64,000 nt of DNA from Streptomyces sp. PCS3-D2 (GTDB lineage Bacteria > Actinomycetota > Actinomycetes > Streptomycetales > Streptomycetaceae), in NCBI RefSeq assembly GCF_000612545.2, contig NZ_CP097800.1:558001-622000 (forward strand), written 5' to 3'. The notes beneath the pieces were generated by a model that saw only the letters and a program-made list of their open reading frames with translations, had not been told where the DNA came from and ran no database searches. Both the position numbers and the translations under genes were made by a program. Positions 45,284 through 54,474 of the stretch are shown here, in pieces. Position 1 is the first letter of the stretch. Each line of letters opens with the position of its first letter.

Positions 45284-46097
45284 CATGTGCTGGGTGGCCG
45301 CGGTCGCGCGGTTGCGGGCACGCCGGGAGCCCGGCGTGCTGGTGACCGTCGCGGCGGTGCGCGGCCACGCCCCGCGCCGGGCCGGTGCCAAGCTCGTCGT
45401 GGGACGCACCGAGACCTGGGGGTCGATCGGCGGCGGCAACATCGAGGCCGTCGCCATCGACCGGGCACGCGAGCTGACCGGTGCGGCCCGTCCCGAGCCG
45501 GAGATCCTGGAGTTCGCCCTCAACGACAAGGTCACCGGCCCGCACGGGGTGCAGTGCTGCGGCGGCTCCGTCACGGTGCTACTCGAACCGCTGCCGGTGG
45601 TCGAGGCGGTGGCGGTCTTCGGCGTCGGGCACGTCGGGCTGGAGCTGGCGCGCATCCTGGCCCGCCACGACCTCGATCTGCACCTGGTCGACACCCGCCC
45701 GGACATGCTGTCCGGCGAGCGGCTCGGGGTGCTCGCGGACGCGGTGGCGCAGATCCGGGTGCACCACACGCCGCTGCTCCCGGAGGAGGTCCTCGCCGAG
45801 CTGCCGCCCGGTGCGCACGTGCTGATCATGACGCACGACCACGCCGAGGACGCCGCGCTGTGCGACGCCGCACTGCGCACCGCCGGCCTCGGCTCGATCG
45901 GTCTGATCGGCTCCTCGGCGAAGTGGGCGCGGTTCCGGCAGCGCCTGGCCACCGAGGGCGGTCACGCCCCGGCTGCCATCGACCGGATCAAGACCCCGAT
46001 CGGGATCCCCGGCATCGGCGGCAAGGAGCCCGCCACGATCGCGGTGAGCGTGGCGGCGGACCTGCTCCGCAGCTTCGAACAGGACAGCGGCATCTGA
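45276..46097 (+). CDS. xdhC: XdhC-type molybdenum cofactor insertion/sulfuration protein
   Basis: This protein is about 273 aa from ATG 45276; GTG 45264 is an alternative. It has the XdhC front (GVLVTVAAVRGHAPRRAGAKLVV, WGSIGGGNIE), a QCCGG motif with the conserved Cys residues, and a Rossmann segment VFGVGHVGLELARIL. The C-terminus has SIGLIGSSAKWARFRQRL and IGIPGIGGKEPATIAVSVAAD. The family binds Moco, helps add its terminal sulfur and inserts it into the XdhB subunit. The gene overlaps the xdhB 3' end and closes the operon. Confidence 0.93.
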
Positions 46098-46128
46098 ACG
46101 TCCTGGGCCGCTACAGTTTCACCGCCTC

Positions 46129-46773
46129 TCAGCCGGTCGACGGCCTGCGCCCGCTGCGCGACCCGGATGCCGTCGGCCCCGACGACGATGACGACGGCAA
46201 CGACGAGCGAGGTGGATACGGACCGCTCCGTCCGCCACCTCGATGTGCTACTCGGGAGACACGGAAGTCGGGGCAGCCCAGAACGCGCACGAACTTGGTG
46301 GAGTCCAGCGGGTAGGGGATGGTTTTCCCGAGGTCGTGGAACCCGATGCGTCGGTAAAAGGCCATGGCGCGGTGATTGTCCTCGCGTACCCCCAGGGTGA
46401 GCCAGGTGTAATCGGTGTACTCGCGTGCGAAGTCGATTGCCGCTTCCATCAGCGCCCGCGCCGGACCGGCCGGACCGCGGTGCGCCGGGGCGACATAGAC
46501 GGCGTGCACGTGTGCGGTGTCGGGGATGCCGTCCAGGGGTGCGACCCCGGCGGTTCCGGCCCAGGAGCCGATCTCGTCGATGGCCACGAACAGTGCGTCG
46601 TCGGCCGCGGCCGCGGCCCTTTCTGTCTGCTTCCGCCACGTGCGGTCGGAGAGCGCGACAGCGTCGGCGTGACAGACGCCGAAGGCGTCCGGCGAGTTCA
46701 GCAGGGACTCAAGTCGTATCGCTCGCAGCTCGCGCCACTCCTCCGCCGCGATCCGGCGTATGACGTACTTCAT
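46129..46773 (-). CDS. GNAT-family N-acetyltransferase
   Basis: This 214-aa protein has a GNAT fold: N-terminal YVIRRIAAEEWRELRAIRLESL, acetyl-CoA loop VYVAPAHRGPAGPARALMEAAIDFA (a modified RxxGxA), and C-terminal LGVREDNHRAMAFYRRIGF. The last 45 residues are Ser/Gly/Arg-rich and of low complexity, perhaps from a loss of the original stop codon. It starts 23 bp after the histidine kinase gene and may be the last gene of that operon. The substrate is unknown. Confidence 0.85.
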   Translation of the reverse strand: MKYVIRRIAAEEWRELRAIRLESLLNSPDAFGVCHADAVALSDRTWRKQTERAAAAADDALFVAIDEIGSWAGTAGVAPLDGIPDTAHVHAVYVAPAHRGPAGPARALMEAAIDFAREYTDYTWLTLGVREDNHRAMAFYRRIGFHDLGKTIPYPLDSTKFVRVLGCPDFRVSRVAHRGGGRSGPYPPRSSLPSSSSSGPTASGSRSGRRPSTG

Positions 46774-46796
46774 GGTTCTCGCTCTGTTCGGGGCGG

Positions 46797-48497
46797 TCAG
46801 GGGCGGCGTGCGGGCACGATGTCCTTCGTCATGAGCGTGTTGCCGGACCAGCAGAGCCGGTAGAGGTCCACTTCGCCCAGCAGGTCGCGGCCCGAACGGT
46901 AGAACTCGCAATATGTGCCGGGCGGTCGGGATGCGGAACGGGCCTGGTCGGACGGGTAGGGATAGGCGCGGGCCGGCAGGAGAGCGGCGAGTTCGACGCG
47001 AGGCCGGCCGGTGGTCAACTCCTCGTACCGGGAGGGCGGCAGCACGCTCGTGGTCAGTTGCCAGGCCAGGTAGAAGGCGGATGGTACGAAGAAGACGGCT
47101 GCGACGACAGGTGCCACGAGGGCGACGGCGGAGCGGCGACGGGCGTCGCTCCGTACGGAGGCGAGCCGCTTGGCGGACTCCGGTACGACGGTGCCCGGTG
47201 CTGCGTCTGTCTCCGGGTCCAGGTGGGGAGCGGATTCGGACGTCGACGCGGGCCCTCGGTTCCCGACCGGCGTTCCATCCGCCGATCCTGGTTCTGGCGC
47301 CGGCGTCCAGCGCCGGGCGGTGGCAGTGGCCTGATGCGGGAGGACAGCGGTGACGTGGAACCCGCCTTCGCCGGGCCCGGCGCGCATCGAGCCGCCGAGG
47401 ACCGTCACCCGCTCCCGAAGCCCCGTCAGCCCCCGGCCGCCGACGCCGCTTGCCGAGCTCTCACGTGCGTGTGACGGTCCGCCAGCCGACGGAGCGGCGT
47501 TCGCGACGCTCACGACGGTACGGTCGGGCTCATGGGTGATCCGCACCCTGATCGAACAGTCCGGCGCATGTTTCACCGCGTTGGTGAGGGCCTCCTGCAC
47601 CACCCGGTGCATCCCGCGTTCGACGAGAGGGGACATCTCGGGCACCGCCCCGCGCCGCTCCCATTGCACTGGCACCCCGGAAGCGGCCGCCCGTGAGAGG
47701 AGATCCTCGACGGTGCCATTGACGGGCAGCACCGCATCCTTGTCCGTGCCGGGCGGGTCGTGCAGGACGGCGACGGTCTCCCGCAGTTGCTCCACCGCAT
47801 CCGCGATCGTCCTGCGCAGCTCGGCGAGGTCGGCGCGGTCGCGGTCGGTGAGGTCGGGCGAGAGTTCCAGGGCCCCGGCCCGCAGGGCGACCAGGCTCAG
47901 GGCGTGGCCGAGGGAATCGTGCATGTCGGCCGCGATATCCGCGCGCTCTGTCAGCCGCGCCCGCTCCGCAACCAGATGCTGGCGCTCTTCCAGGCTCCGG
48001 GCCAGCCGCCAGCCCTCCCTCACGAGATCCCGCCGGCCACGCCAATGCCGTCCAACCAGCCAGGGCAGCAAAAGGGCTGCGGGGAGCACGGTCATCGCGT
48101 AGAGCCACCATGCGGGAGGCGTTCGCAGCACCGCGCATGTCGCGAGATCGACCGCTGCGCACCCGGCGAGCACCAGGAGCGGGCGCCATGCCGCGGCGAC
48201 CCGGGCACCCAGCAGACAGCTCACGGCGACCAACGACAGGACGTGGGCATTGCCGGGAGTCGCGGAGTCGGACAGGCCCAACACGCACAGCCCGTTGACC
48301 AACACGACGGCGGCCGCCGGCTGGCGGCGGGACCACGGCACCGCCACCACCAGCACGGCCAAGGGGAGGAACAGATCCAGAACCAGGGAGGCCGAACCCG
48401 CGTCCCAGAACCCGAAGCCGGTGGCGGCTGCGAGCACACCCCACAGAGCCACGTCGCCGAACACGGGCCTGGCTGAGGTGATACGCGTGTGCAGCAT
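46797..48497 (-). CDS. NarL-type sensor histidine kinase with an extra C-terminal membrane segment
   Basis: This protein is about 566 aa. Five or six N-terminal membrane helices are followed by the HisKA_3 domain with MHDSLGHALSLVALRAGALEL (phospho-His) and a HATPase domain with RVVQEALTNAVKHAPD and GVGGRGLTGLRERV. Unlike usual members, the chain goes on for another 160 residues: a disordered linker, one hydrophobic helix (VALVAPVVAAVFFVPSAFYLAW) and a tail with Cys residues, likely outside the membrane. ATG 48497 follows GAAGGA; GTG 48629 is an in-frame alternative that overlaps the permease stop by 11 bp. The cognate regulator is at 50636. Confidence 0.88.
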   Translation of the reverse strand: MLHTRITSARPVFGDVALWGVLAAATGFGFWDAGSASLVLDLFLPLAVLVVAVPWSRRQPAAAVVLVNGLCVLGLSDSATPGNAHVLSLVAVSCLLGARVAAAWRPLLVLAGCAAVDLATCAVLRTPPAWWLYAMTVLPAALLLPWLVGRHWRGRRDLVREGWRLARSLEERQHLVAERARLTERADIAADMHDSLGHALSLVALRAGALELSPDLTDRDRADLAELRRTIADAVEQLRETVAVLHDPPGTDKDAVLPVNGTVEDLLSRAAASGVPVQWERRGAVPEMSPLVERGMHRVVQEALTNAVKHAPDCSIRVRITHEPDRTVVSVANAAPSAGGPSHARESSASGVGGRGLTGLRERVTVLGGSMRAGPGEGGFHVTAVLPHQATATARRWTPAPEPGSADGTPVGNRGPASTSESAPHLDPETDAAPGTVVPESAKRLASVRSDARRRSAVALVAPVVAAVFFVPSAFYLAWQLTTSVLPPSRYEELTTGRPRVELAALLPARAYPYPSDQARSASRPPGTYCEFYRSGRDLLGEVDLYRLCWSGNTLMTKDIVPARRP

Positions 48498-48618
48498 GGC
48501 CCGTCGGCCGTCCTTCCGCTGGATGTCCTCACCGGTCAGGGGCGATTCTGTGGGACGAACCCGGACGCCCGACGCGGCGGGGTACACGGCGAGGGCGTTC
48601 GGCCGGTTGCGCCGCTGT

Positions 48619-49425
48619 TCAGGCGTCACGCCGTCGCAGCACGAAGAGACCAGCCCCCTGCGCGATGACTGCCCACACCAGCAGGATCAGCAAGCTCACG
48701 ACATCCGGGAACGGGGCTTTGCCATCACCCAGCATGAAATAACCACCCACGGTTTGCGGCATGTACTTGTTGATGGCCAGCAGCACCGGGCCCCCCAGTC
48801 CGACCAGCATGCTGGGCAGCGCGGAGACCACGAAGAAAATCATGGCCACGGAGCCCGCCGCCGTCCGCAAGGCGAACGACACCCCCACCGTCATCACACA
48901 GACGAGGGCGGAATAGACGCCCATGGCAACGGTTTGGTACACCACCTTTGACAGCGCGAAGCTGGCGTGACCCTGGAAGGGCCCCCAGGCCAGGGCGATG
49001 CCCAGCACAGCCCATCCCACTGCGGTGACGAAGCCCACCAAGGCGCTCAGGAGCGCCTTGGCCAGCTGCACGCGGGGCCTGACCGGCACCCACAGCAGCG
49101 AGGTGCGCACGCTGCTCGTGGAGTACTCGCTCGTCACCATCGTCATCGCAAGAATCACCAGGGCGAACTGGGTGAGGATGACCGAGGACACCGAGGCGTT
49201 GCCGACCGGCTGGATCGGCTTGTCGTTGATCCGAGCGATCGACCCGTAGTAAAAGGTGAAGATCGCAGTCACGATCAGGCCAACCAGCAGGCAGACGTAC
49301 GGCGTGCGGATGGTCCACAGTTTGGTCCACTCCGAGGTGAACGCGCCAACGAATCCGCCACCGGTGTGGCCGGAGACCATGCGCCCACGGCGGCCGTCGC
49401 TCACGTCAGCCGACATGGCGCTCAT
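48619..49425 (-). CDS. ABC transporter permease (ABC-2 type)
   Basis: This 268-aa protein has six predicted membrane spans. It opens with FVGAFTSEWTKLWTIRTPYVCLLVGLIVTAIFTFYYG, the typical ABC-2 permease start near EWTKL, and later MTMVTSEYSTSSVRTSLLWVP, also family-typical. The ATG at 49425 overlaps the ATPase stop. Together they form an exporter of unknown cargo, linked to a sensor kinase and a divergent response regulator in the manner of antibiotic- or envelope-stress-sensing modules. Confidence 0.9.
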   Translation of the reverse strand: MSAMSADVSDGRRGRMVSGHTGGGFVGAFTSEWTKLWTIRTPYVCLLVGLIVTAIFTFYYGSIARINDKPIQPVGNASVSSVILTQFALVILAMTMVTSEYSTSSVRTSLLWVPVRPRVQLAKALLSALVGFVTAVGWAVLGIALAWGPFQGHASFALSKVVYQTVAMGVYSALVCVMTVGVSFALRTAAGSVAMIFFVVSALPSMLVGLGGPVLLAINKYMPQTVGGYFMLGDGKAPFPDVVSLLILLVWAVIAQGAGLFVLRRRDA

Positions 49426-50387
49426 GCTCCCTCTCCCCGCGTCCCCTTGGAATTCGTGCCACCGAACACAGGGGCGCCCGTTGCGTACTCCACGCTCTGC
49501 GCGGTCAGTTCCATATAGACCTGTTCCAGCGAAGCGGAGACGGTCCGCAGTTCGTGCAGCCGCAGCCCCAGCCGGTAGGCCAAGTCGCCTATCTGCTCGA
49601 CACTACGGCCCTTCACCACAAGCTCGTCGGCCGCGGGCGACTCCACGTTCACGTCGCCGTCCTTCCGGAGATGGTCGATCAGCGTGCGCAGGTGTGCCAC
49701 GTCCGGGGTGCGCATCCGCACCGACGACAGCGAGCTGCTGGCCAACAGGTTGGCCATCGGCGTGTCGGCCAGAAGCTTGCCCCGTCCGATAATGACCAGC
49801 TGGTCGGCGGTCAGCTGCATCTCACTCATCAGGTGACTGGACAGGAAGACCGTCCGGCCCTCTGCGGCCAGGGACCGCACGAGTTCACGCACCCAGCGGA
49901 CACCGTCGGGGTCGAGGCCGTTGACCGGCTCGTCGAAGACGAGTACCTGTGGATCGCCGAGCAGCGCGCCCGCCACGCCCAGCCGCTGGTACATACCGAG
50001 GGAGAACGCCCCAGCGGAGCGCCGCGCAACCTTCGCCAGGCCGACCGTCTCCAGCACCTCATCCACCCGGCGCAGCGGAATGCCGTTGCTACGCGCCTGC
50101 GCCACCAGGTGGCTGCGTGCGGAACGGGCCGGGTGCAGCGCCTTGGCGTCCAGAAGCGCGCCGACCTCGCGGATCGGGTGGCGCATCGAGGAGTACGGCT
50201 TGCCATCGATGAGCGCCTCACCCCCGGACGGATGGTCAAGGCCGAGAATCATGCGCATCGTGGTCGACTTTCCGGCACCGTTGGGCCCCAGAAAGCCGGT
50301 CACTTGCCCACTCTTGATGTCAAGACTCAGACCGTCCACGGCGATGGTCTCGCCGTAACGCTTGGTCAGTCCTCGAAGGGTGATCAC
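49422..50387 (-). CDS. ABC transporter ATP-binding protein
   Basis: This 321-aa protein starts at GTG 50387, just after AAGGAG; the upstream extension of the frame is rejected. Walker A is GPNGAGKST. The signature is degenerate (FSLGMYQRLGVAGAL), as in many BcrA-type ATPases. Walker B is VLVFDEPVNGLD and the switch region SSHLMSEM. The C-terminal 100 residues form a regulatory extension. It heads the operon that is divergent from the NarL-type response regulator. Confidence 0.92.
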   Translation of the reverse strand: MITLRGLTKRYGETIAVDGLSLDIKSGQVTGFLGPNGAGKSTTMRMILGLDHPSGGEALIDGKPYSSMRHPIREVGALLDAKALHPARSARSHLVAQARSNGIPLRRVDEVLETVGLAKVARRSAGAFSLGMYQRLGVAGALLGDPQVLVFDEPVNGLDPDGVRWVRELVRSLAAEGRTVFLSSHLMSEMQLTADQLVIIGRGKLLADTPMANLLASSSLSSVRMRTPDVAHLRTLIDHLRKDGDVNVESPAADELVVKGRSVEQIGDLAYRLGLRLHELRTVSASLEQVYMELTAQSVEYATGAPVFGGTNSKGTRGEGA

Positions 50388-50635
50388 GAAACTCCTTCGT
50401 GTCGGTCGCCGAACGCGGAAGCCGACGGCGGCGCGCACCGACCGACGCATGGTGCGCAGCCCTGGGCGGCCACCGCGCTTCCTGTACGAGAGCGACGCTA
50501 GAAGCCCGCGGCGCCGGCGCCCATGGGTCGAACGACAGCAGCGTCCTGCCGTTCGTCAGGGGTGTGCCCGGACTCGGGACTGAATCTGTGGAGCCCGCCC
50601 TTCGCACGGCTGTGCGTCGGCCGTAGGCTCGCCGC

Positions 50636-51346
50636 GTGGAAAAGACAACACCGGGCAGTCGGCCGGTCCGGGTCCTGGTGGCCGACGACGAGGCGATGGT
50701 CCGGGCGGGGGTGCTGGCCATCCTCGCCCGGGACGAGCACGTTGAGGTGGTCGCCGAGGCAAGCGACGGGCACGAGGCCCTCGCGCTCAGCCGCCTGCAC
50801 CGGCCGGACGTGGTCTTGCTGGACATCCAGATGCCTGGCCTGGACGGGCTGACGGCAGCGGCGCGGCTCCACCGGGAGTCGACAGCGATCGGTGTGATCA
50901 TGCTGACGACCTTCGGCCAGGACGAGTACGTCACCCGTGCCCTGGAAGAGGGCGCCGACGGCTTCCTGCTGAAGGCGGACGACCCGAGAGAACTCCTCAA
51001 CGGGGTAAGGGCGGTGGGAGCCGGCGGGGCCTACCTGTCCCCGCGGGTCGCTGGCCGGGTCATCGCCGGGCTGCGCGCCCACCGGGCGGCGCACCCTCAC
51101 CGCTCACTGGAGCGGCTCACCGAACGGGAGCGCGAGGTGCTCGCCGGACTCGGGACGGGACTGTCCAACGCGGAGATCGCGAGTCGGCTGCACCTCGTCG
51201 AGGGCACGGTGAAGGCACACGTCAGCGCGGTATTCGCGAAGCTGGGCGCACGCAACCGGGTGGAGGCGGCCATCTCCGCGTACGAGGCAGGCCTGGTCCC
51301 GTCGGGCCCCCGCTGGCCTGGGGCCGGCAACCCAGGTACAGAGTGA
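50636..51346 (+). CDS. NarL/FixJ-type response regulator
   Basis: This 236-aa protein has receiver residues D17, D18 and phospho-acceptor D63 (VVLLDIQMPGLDG), the Thr in LTTF and the Lys in LLKAD. The LuxR-type HTH is LTEREREVLAGLGTGLSNAEIASRLHLVEGTVKAHVSAVFAKLGARNRVEA. GTG 50636 is the start. It lies divergent from the ABC transporter/histidine kinase operon (249 bp apart) and is the natural partner of that kinase. Confidence 0.93.
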   Translation: MEKTTPGSRPVRVLVADDEAMVRAGVLAILARDEHVEVVAEASDGHEALALSRLHRPDVVLLDIQMPGLDGLTAAARLHRESTAIGVIMLTTFGQDEYVTRALEEGADGFLLKADDPRELLNGVRAVGAGGAYLSPRVAGRVIAGLRAHRAAHPHRSLERLTEREREVLAGLGTGLSNAEIASRLHLVEGTVKAHVSAVFAKLGARNRVEAAISAYEAGLVPSGPRWPGAGNPGTE

Positions 51347-51395
51347 TCGTGTCCCATCAAGCAACGTTGACCCTGTCGACGACGGCGCACAGGCG

Positions 51396-51893
51396 CCGTG
51401 TACGAGATGAAGCGGCTCGGCCGCGACGCAGCCGAACTCACTGCGCTGGCCGACCACCTGACCGCCCACGGGCCTGGTCTTGGAGATGCTGGCCGGCCCG
51501 CTGCCCGGCATACGACCCGTCCGGCCCGCGGCCGGATGCTGTTCGGGTTCTTCGCCGCGATGGCCGAGACCGAGCGGGAGAGCATCCGTGAAGCCACCCT
51601 CGAAGGGCTCGACGCCGCCTCCCGCAAGGGCAAGCACGGCGGCCGGCCCCCGTCATCACCGACGACATGCTGCACACCGTGCTGCGGCGCCGCGCGGCGG
51701 GCGAGTCCGTCGAGAAGATCCGGCCCGACCTGATCACCCCACTGGCAAGCGCAAGGGACAGAACCCCGGCCTGGCCAGCATCTACCGGGCGCTCGCCGAG
51801 CACGAGAAGCGCCAGGCGTACCCCGAAGCCGTCGGAGCGGCCCACGCCGACTTCGCTGCCCTCCATGCCGAAGGCGCCGACCGGTCGCTCTGA
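51396..51893 (+). pseudogene. Serine recombinase (resolvase/invertase) pseudogene
   Basis: Segments of a resolvase-type protein follow each other in changing frames. MKRLGRDAAELTALADHLTAHG is followed after a frame change by LEMLAGPLPGI. GRMLFGFFAAMAETERESIREATLEGLDAA and GKHGGRPP are back in the first frame, then ITDDMLHTVLRRRAAGESVEKIRPDL, and after another change GQNPGLASIYRALAEHEKRQ. The catalytic Ser region is missing. It is a decayed copy with at least three frameshifts and marks the left side of a mobile-element region. Confidence 0.85.
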
Positions 51894-51939
51894 GCTACTG
51901 GTCACTTCGCCGGACCTTTGGGAGGACAGGGCACAGATC

Positions 51940-51986
51940 CCCGTGGGTTCAAGGAAACCGAAGGTCCTTCAGCCTGAACCCACGGG
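51940..51986. repeat. 12-bp inverted repeat near the edge of the mobile region
   Basis: CCCGTGGGTTCA (51940-51951) and TGAACCCACGGG (51975-51986) are perfect inverted repeats with a 23-bp spacer. A third copy of CCGTGGGTTC occurs at 52015-52024 in direct orientation. It may be a terminator of the following minus-strand gene or a recombination site. Confidence 0.6.
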
Positions 51987-52000
51987 TCCACCGGTGTGCT

Positions 52001-52510
52001 TCAGGTCGGTGCATCCGTGGGTTCGGTTGGAACACGAGGACGCTGTGCGAGCCGAAGAGCTTCGGCCGTGACATCGGCATCGACCTGTGCTGGTGTTCTG
52101 TCGCCGTATTCGAGGATGTCGTACTCGTCGTCCAGCTCGGCGAGTCGTTCGGCCAGGGCCAGTTCGTGCCCGAAGCGCTGGTGGACCCGGAAGGCCAGCT
52201 CCCGTGGTGTCAGCTCGCCGGCCAGCATCCGGGCGGCGAGTGCTCGTGCGGCGGCTTCCTGTCCGGCAACACTGCCAACCTCGTAGAAGGTCAGGCCCAG
52301 TTCGTCGAGAGCCGGGGGAAGGAGGTCGGGGACGTCGTAGTCCGCCTCGGCGCGTGTGCAAGCGGCCAAGATCCTCAGGGCAGGAGTGTCGAGGCCAGCA
52401 ACGAGTGCATCACAGGCAGCGGTGACGACGTCGGTTGCGCGGATCTCGCCCATGCTCCAGAGAACGGCGCGGTCCTGAAGCTCGCGGGCGGCTGATTCGG
52501 TCGACGGCAT
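52001..52510 (-). CDS. Hypothetical protein in the mobile region
   Basis: This 169-aa protein is acidic and helical. It has no signal peptide, membrane segment or motif I recognise. Recurrent patterns are AALVAGLDTPALRILAACTRAEADYDVPDLLPPALDELGL and AGQEAAARALAARMLAGELTPRELAFRVHQRFGHE, which suggest an all-helical cytosolic fold. It is oriented like the recombinase trio upstream (43 bp gap) and may be cargo of that element. Function unknown. Confidence 0.7.
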   Translation of the reverse strand: MPSTESAARELQDRAVLWSMGEIRATDVVTAACDALVAGLDTPALRILAACTRAEADYDVPDLLPPALDELGLTFYEVGSVAGQEAAARALAARMLAGELTPRELAFRVHQRFGHELALAERLAELDDEYDILEYGDRTPAQVDADVTAEALRLAQRPRVPTEPTDAPT

Positions 52511-52553
52511 GGGGCCATGATCTCGTCATGGGGTTAAGCAGGTCGAGCGGGTT

Positions 52554-54128
52554 TCACTGCGATGCCTGCTCGGCAGATTCTCCCAGAAGCACGCGTGCTG
52601 AGTCCGCGTAGCGAATGGCGGTCTTCTCGTCGATGCCGAAAACGAGCGCGAGGTGGAGGGGGTCGGCGCCGTGGGTGAGGGCCTCTTCGAGCTGACGGTC
52701 AACGCGCAGCCGCTCCAGGGTGGCGGTGAGGTTGCGGGTGGCCCGGGTGGTCCAGAGCTTGCCGGCCGGGCCGAGTTCGACGGCGGTCTTCTGGGTGATC
52801 AGCAGGTGGGGGTTGGCCGTGTTCGGCCAGCGGCTGCGGCGGTGGTCGAGCCAGTCCAGGACAGCACGGCGGGTGAGGTCGTCGAGCGGGCGGACGTGGC
52901 CGCCGACGGTGATGCGTCGGTTGCCCAGGTCGATGTCTTCCAGCTGCATGGTGCGGATCATCTTCGGCCGTGCCGCGTGGATGGCGGCCAGGGCGACGAT
53001 GAGCCGGAGGTCCGGGGTGGTGGCGGTGGCGATGGCCTCGTCGATGTCCGCCTGGACGAGGGCTTGGAGGACGCCGCCGGTCTGCCGGGGGACACGGATG
53101 CGGATCGTGGGGTTGCGGAAGATCTGGCCGTTCTTCTTCGCGTGCCGGAACAGTGACCGCAGGGCGACGATCCGGCTTTCACGCTGTTTGCCGGTGACAG
53201 CGTCCCGGGCCGAGATGATGTCCTCCCGGGTGACCTCTCGCAGGTGGTCGTAGCGGCTGGACCACTCCAGCAGCACCGGCTGGATTTCCCCCAGGTAGGC
53301 CCATGCGGTATGCCGGGAGCGGGGCTCAGACCGGGGGCCACCGTCGAGGAGAGTGCGAACCCAGGCTTCGACGGCGCGATGAATGCCCGGGGGCATCCCG
53401 TCGAGTTTCCGTTCCAGCCACTGGTCGACGGCTGGGGCCCGGTCGTCGGCGAACAGGCCGAGACGGTCGAGGACTTCGGCAGTCCGCACGACCGGAAGCC
53501 CACGGACTCGCAGGGCCGGGAAGAGCTCGGAGTACCGGATCGACTCGCCGTCGCGGAAGCCGGACATCACGATGACCAGGGCTCGGTTCACGTCGCTGGC
53601 GATCCAGCGGCTCCAGCCGCGGGACTCTCCCAGCGCCCGAGCGGCCTGCCGGGCCCGGACCAGCCAGGGGTTGGCCAGGTCGGCATGGAGTTCCCGGTCG
53701 AACCGGCGGAAGTCCCGAGTGGCAGTGAACAGCGTCAGTTGCGTCGACGTGGTGATCACGCAGTGTGGTTCGGGAACTGGGGGCGGCTTCAGCATGCGAC
53801 GCCCGGCCTTGCCGACCCGCGGACCGCCGTTCTTGGGCCGCTGGAGGTTCGCGAAGAACAGCTGCTGGCAGGTCACCCGCCGCAGGTACGGCTCGATCAC
53901 CGAAGCCCTGCCGCTGGCCTTGATCGCCCAGGTCGCCTGAGCCCGGCAGAGGCGGCAGTAGCCGTGCTTGTCATCGACCGGGACCTGCCGCCGGCAGCCG
54001 ATGCACTCGCCGACGGCGTGCAGCTGGCCGTAGGTATAGCAGCCGCGGCAGAACCGGCCGGGCAGCTGCCCCCAGGCGAAACAGCCCGAGCAGGAAGCTG
54101 CCGGCTTGTTCTCGCTGATCTTCCCCAT
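52554..54128 (-). CDS. Zinc-ribbon tyrosine-recombinase-like protein
   Basis: This 524-aa protein has four or five CxxC pairs in its first 65 residues (CSGCF, CRGCY, CIGCR, CRLC), predicting two zinc ribbons. The C-terminal 250 residues look like the core-binding and catalytic domains of a phage integrase (TAWAYLGEIQPVLLEWSSRYDHLREVT, then AARPKMIRTMQLEDIDLGNRRI). The HxxR box is not evident, while a Tyr in AIRYADSAR could be the nucleophile or a relic. It may thus be a partner that binds DNA without cutting it. It begins 17 bp after the HTH gene and belongs to the integrase/HTH/recombinase set. Confidence 0.75.
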   Translation of the reverse strand: MGKISENKPAASCSGCFAWGQLPGRFCRGCYTYGQLHAVGECIGCRRQVPVDDKHGYCRLCRAQATWAIKASGRASVIEPYLRRVTCQQLFFANLQRPKNGGPRVGKAGRRMLKPPPVPEPHCVITTSTQLTLFTATRDFRRFDRELHADLANPWLVRARQAARALGESRGWSRWIASDVNRALVIVMSGFRDGESIRYSELFPALRVRGLPVVRTAEVLDRLGLFADDRAPAVDQWLERKLDGMPPGIHRAVEAWVRTLLDGGPRSEPRSRHTAWAYLGEIQPVLLEWSSRYDHLREVTREDIISARDAVTGKQRESRIVALRSLFRHAKKNGQIFRNPTIRIRVPRQTGGVLQALVQADIDEAIATATTPDLRLIVALAAIHAARPKMIRTMQLEDIDLGNRRITVGGHVRPLDDLTRRAVLDWLDHRRSRWPNTANPHLLITQKTAVELGPAGKLWTTRATRNLTATLERLRVDRQLEEALTHGADPLHLALVFGIDEKTAIRYADSARVLLGESAEQASQ

Positions 54129-54144
54129 GGTGATGGTGACCAGG

Positions 54145-54474
54145 TCACATCGGCGGCAGAGAACGGCCGTCGCGGCGCTTGGGCACGACGGCCGGAGCCA
54201 CCATCAAGCCGGTCGTGGCCTCCTGGACTCCAGCCTGCTGACCTGGGCGGCTGACCTTCCCGGGCTCGGGAATCAGCAGATCGCCGATCTCGCAGCCGAG
54301 CACGACACAGATCACGTCCAGGTCCTCCAGCTTGAGCGAGACCGGCTGGCCGGACCACAGACCGGACATCTTCCCGGCCGAGATCACCAAGCCGTGCTCG
54401 GCCAGGCTCCGCTGGAGCTCGGACGCCTTCCAGATCCCCTTGTTCGCGGCGGTCAGCCGCAGGTTCCACTTCAT
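54145..54474 (-). CDS. XRE-like HTH protein of the integrase cassette
   Basis: This 109-aa protein starts MKWNLRLTAANKGIWKASELQRSLAEHGLVISAGKMSGLWSG, followed by LKLEDLDVICVVLGCEIGDLL, the Cro/C1-type HTH with its usual last helix. The ATG at 54474 overlaps the integrase stop (ATGA), which decides the start. It may control the cassette or act as a directionality factor. Confidence 0.88.
   Translation of the reverse strand: MKWNLRLTAANKGIWKASELQRSLAEHGLVISAGKMSGLWSGQPVSLKLEDLDVICVVLGCEIGDLLIPEPGKVSRPGQQAGVQEATTGLMVAPAVVPKRRDGRSLPPM

Noticed and set aside
46098-46315. Extended plus-strand frame after xdhC
   Set aside because: It is another frame of xdhC running into antisense of the GNAT gene, with no family features.
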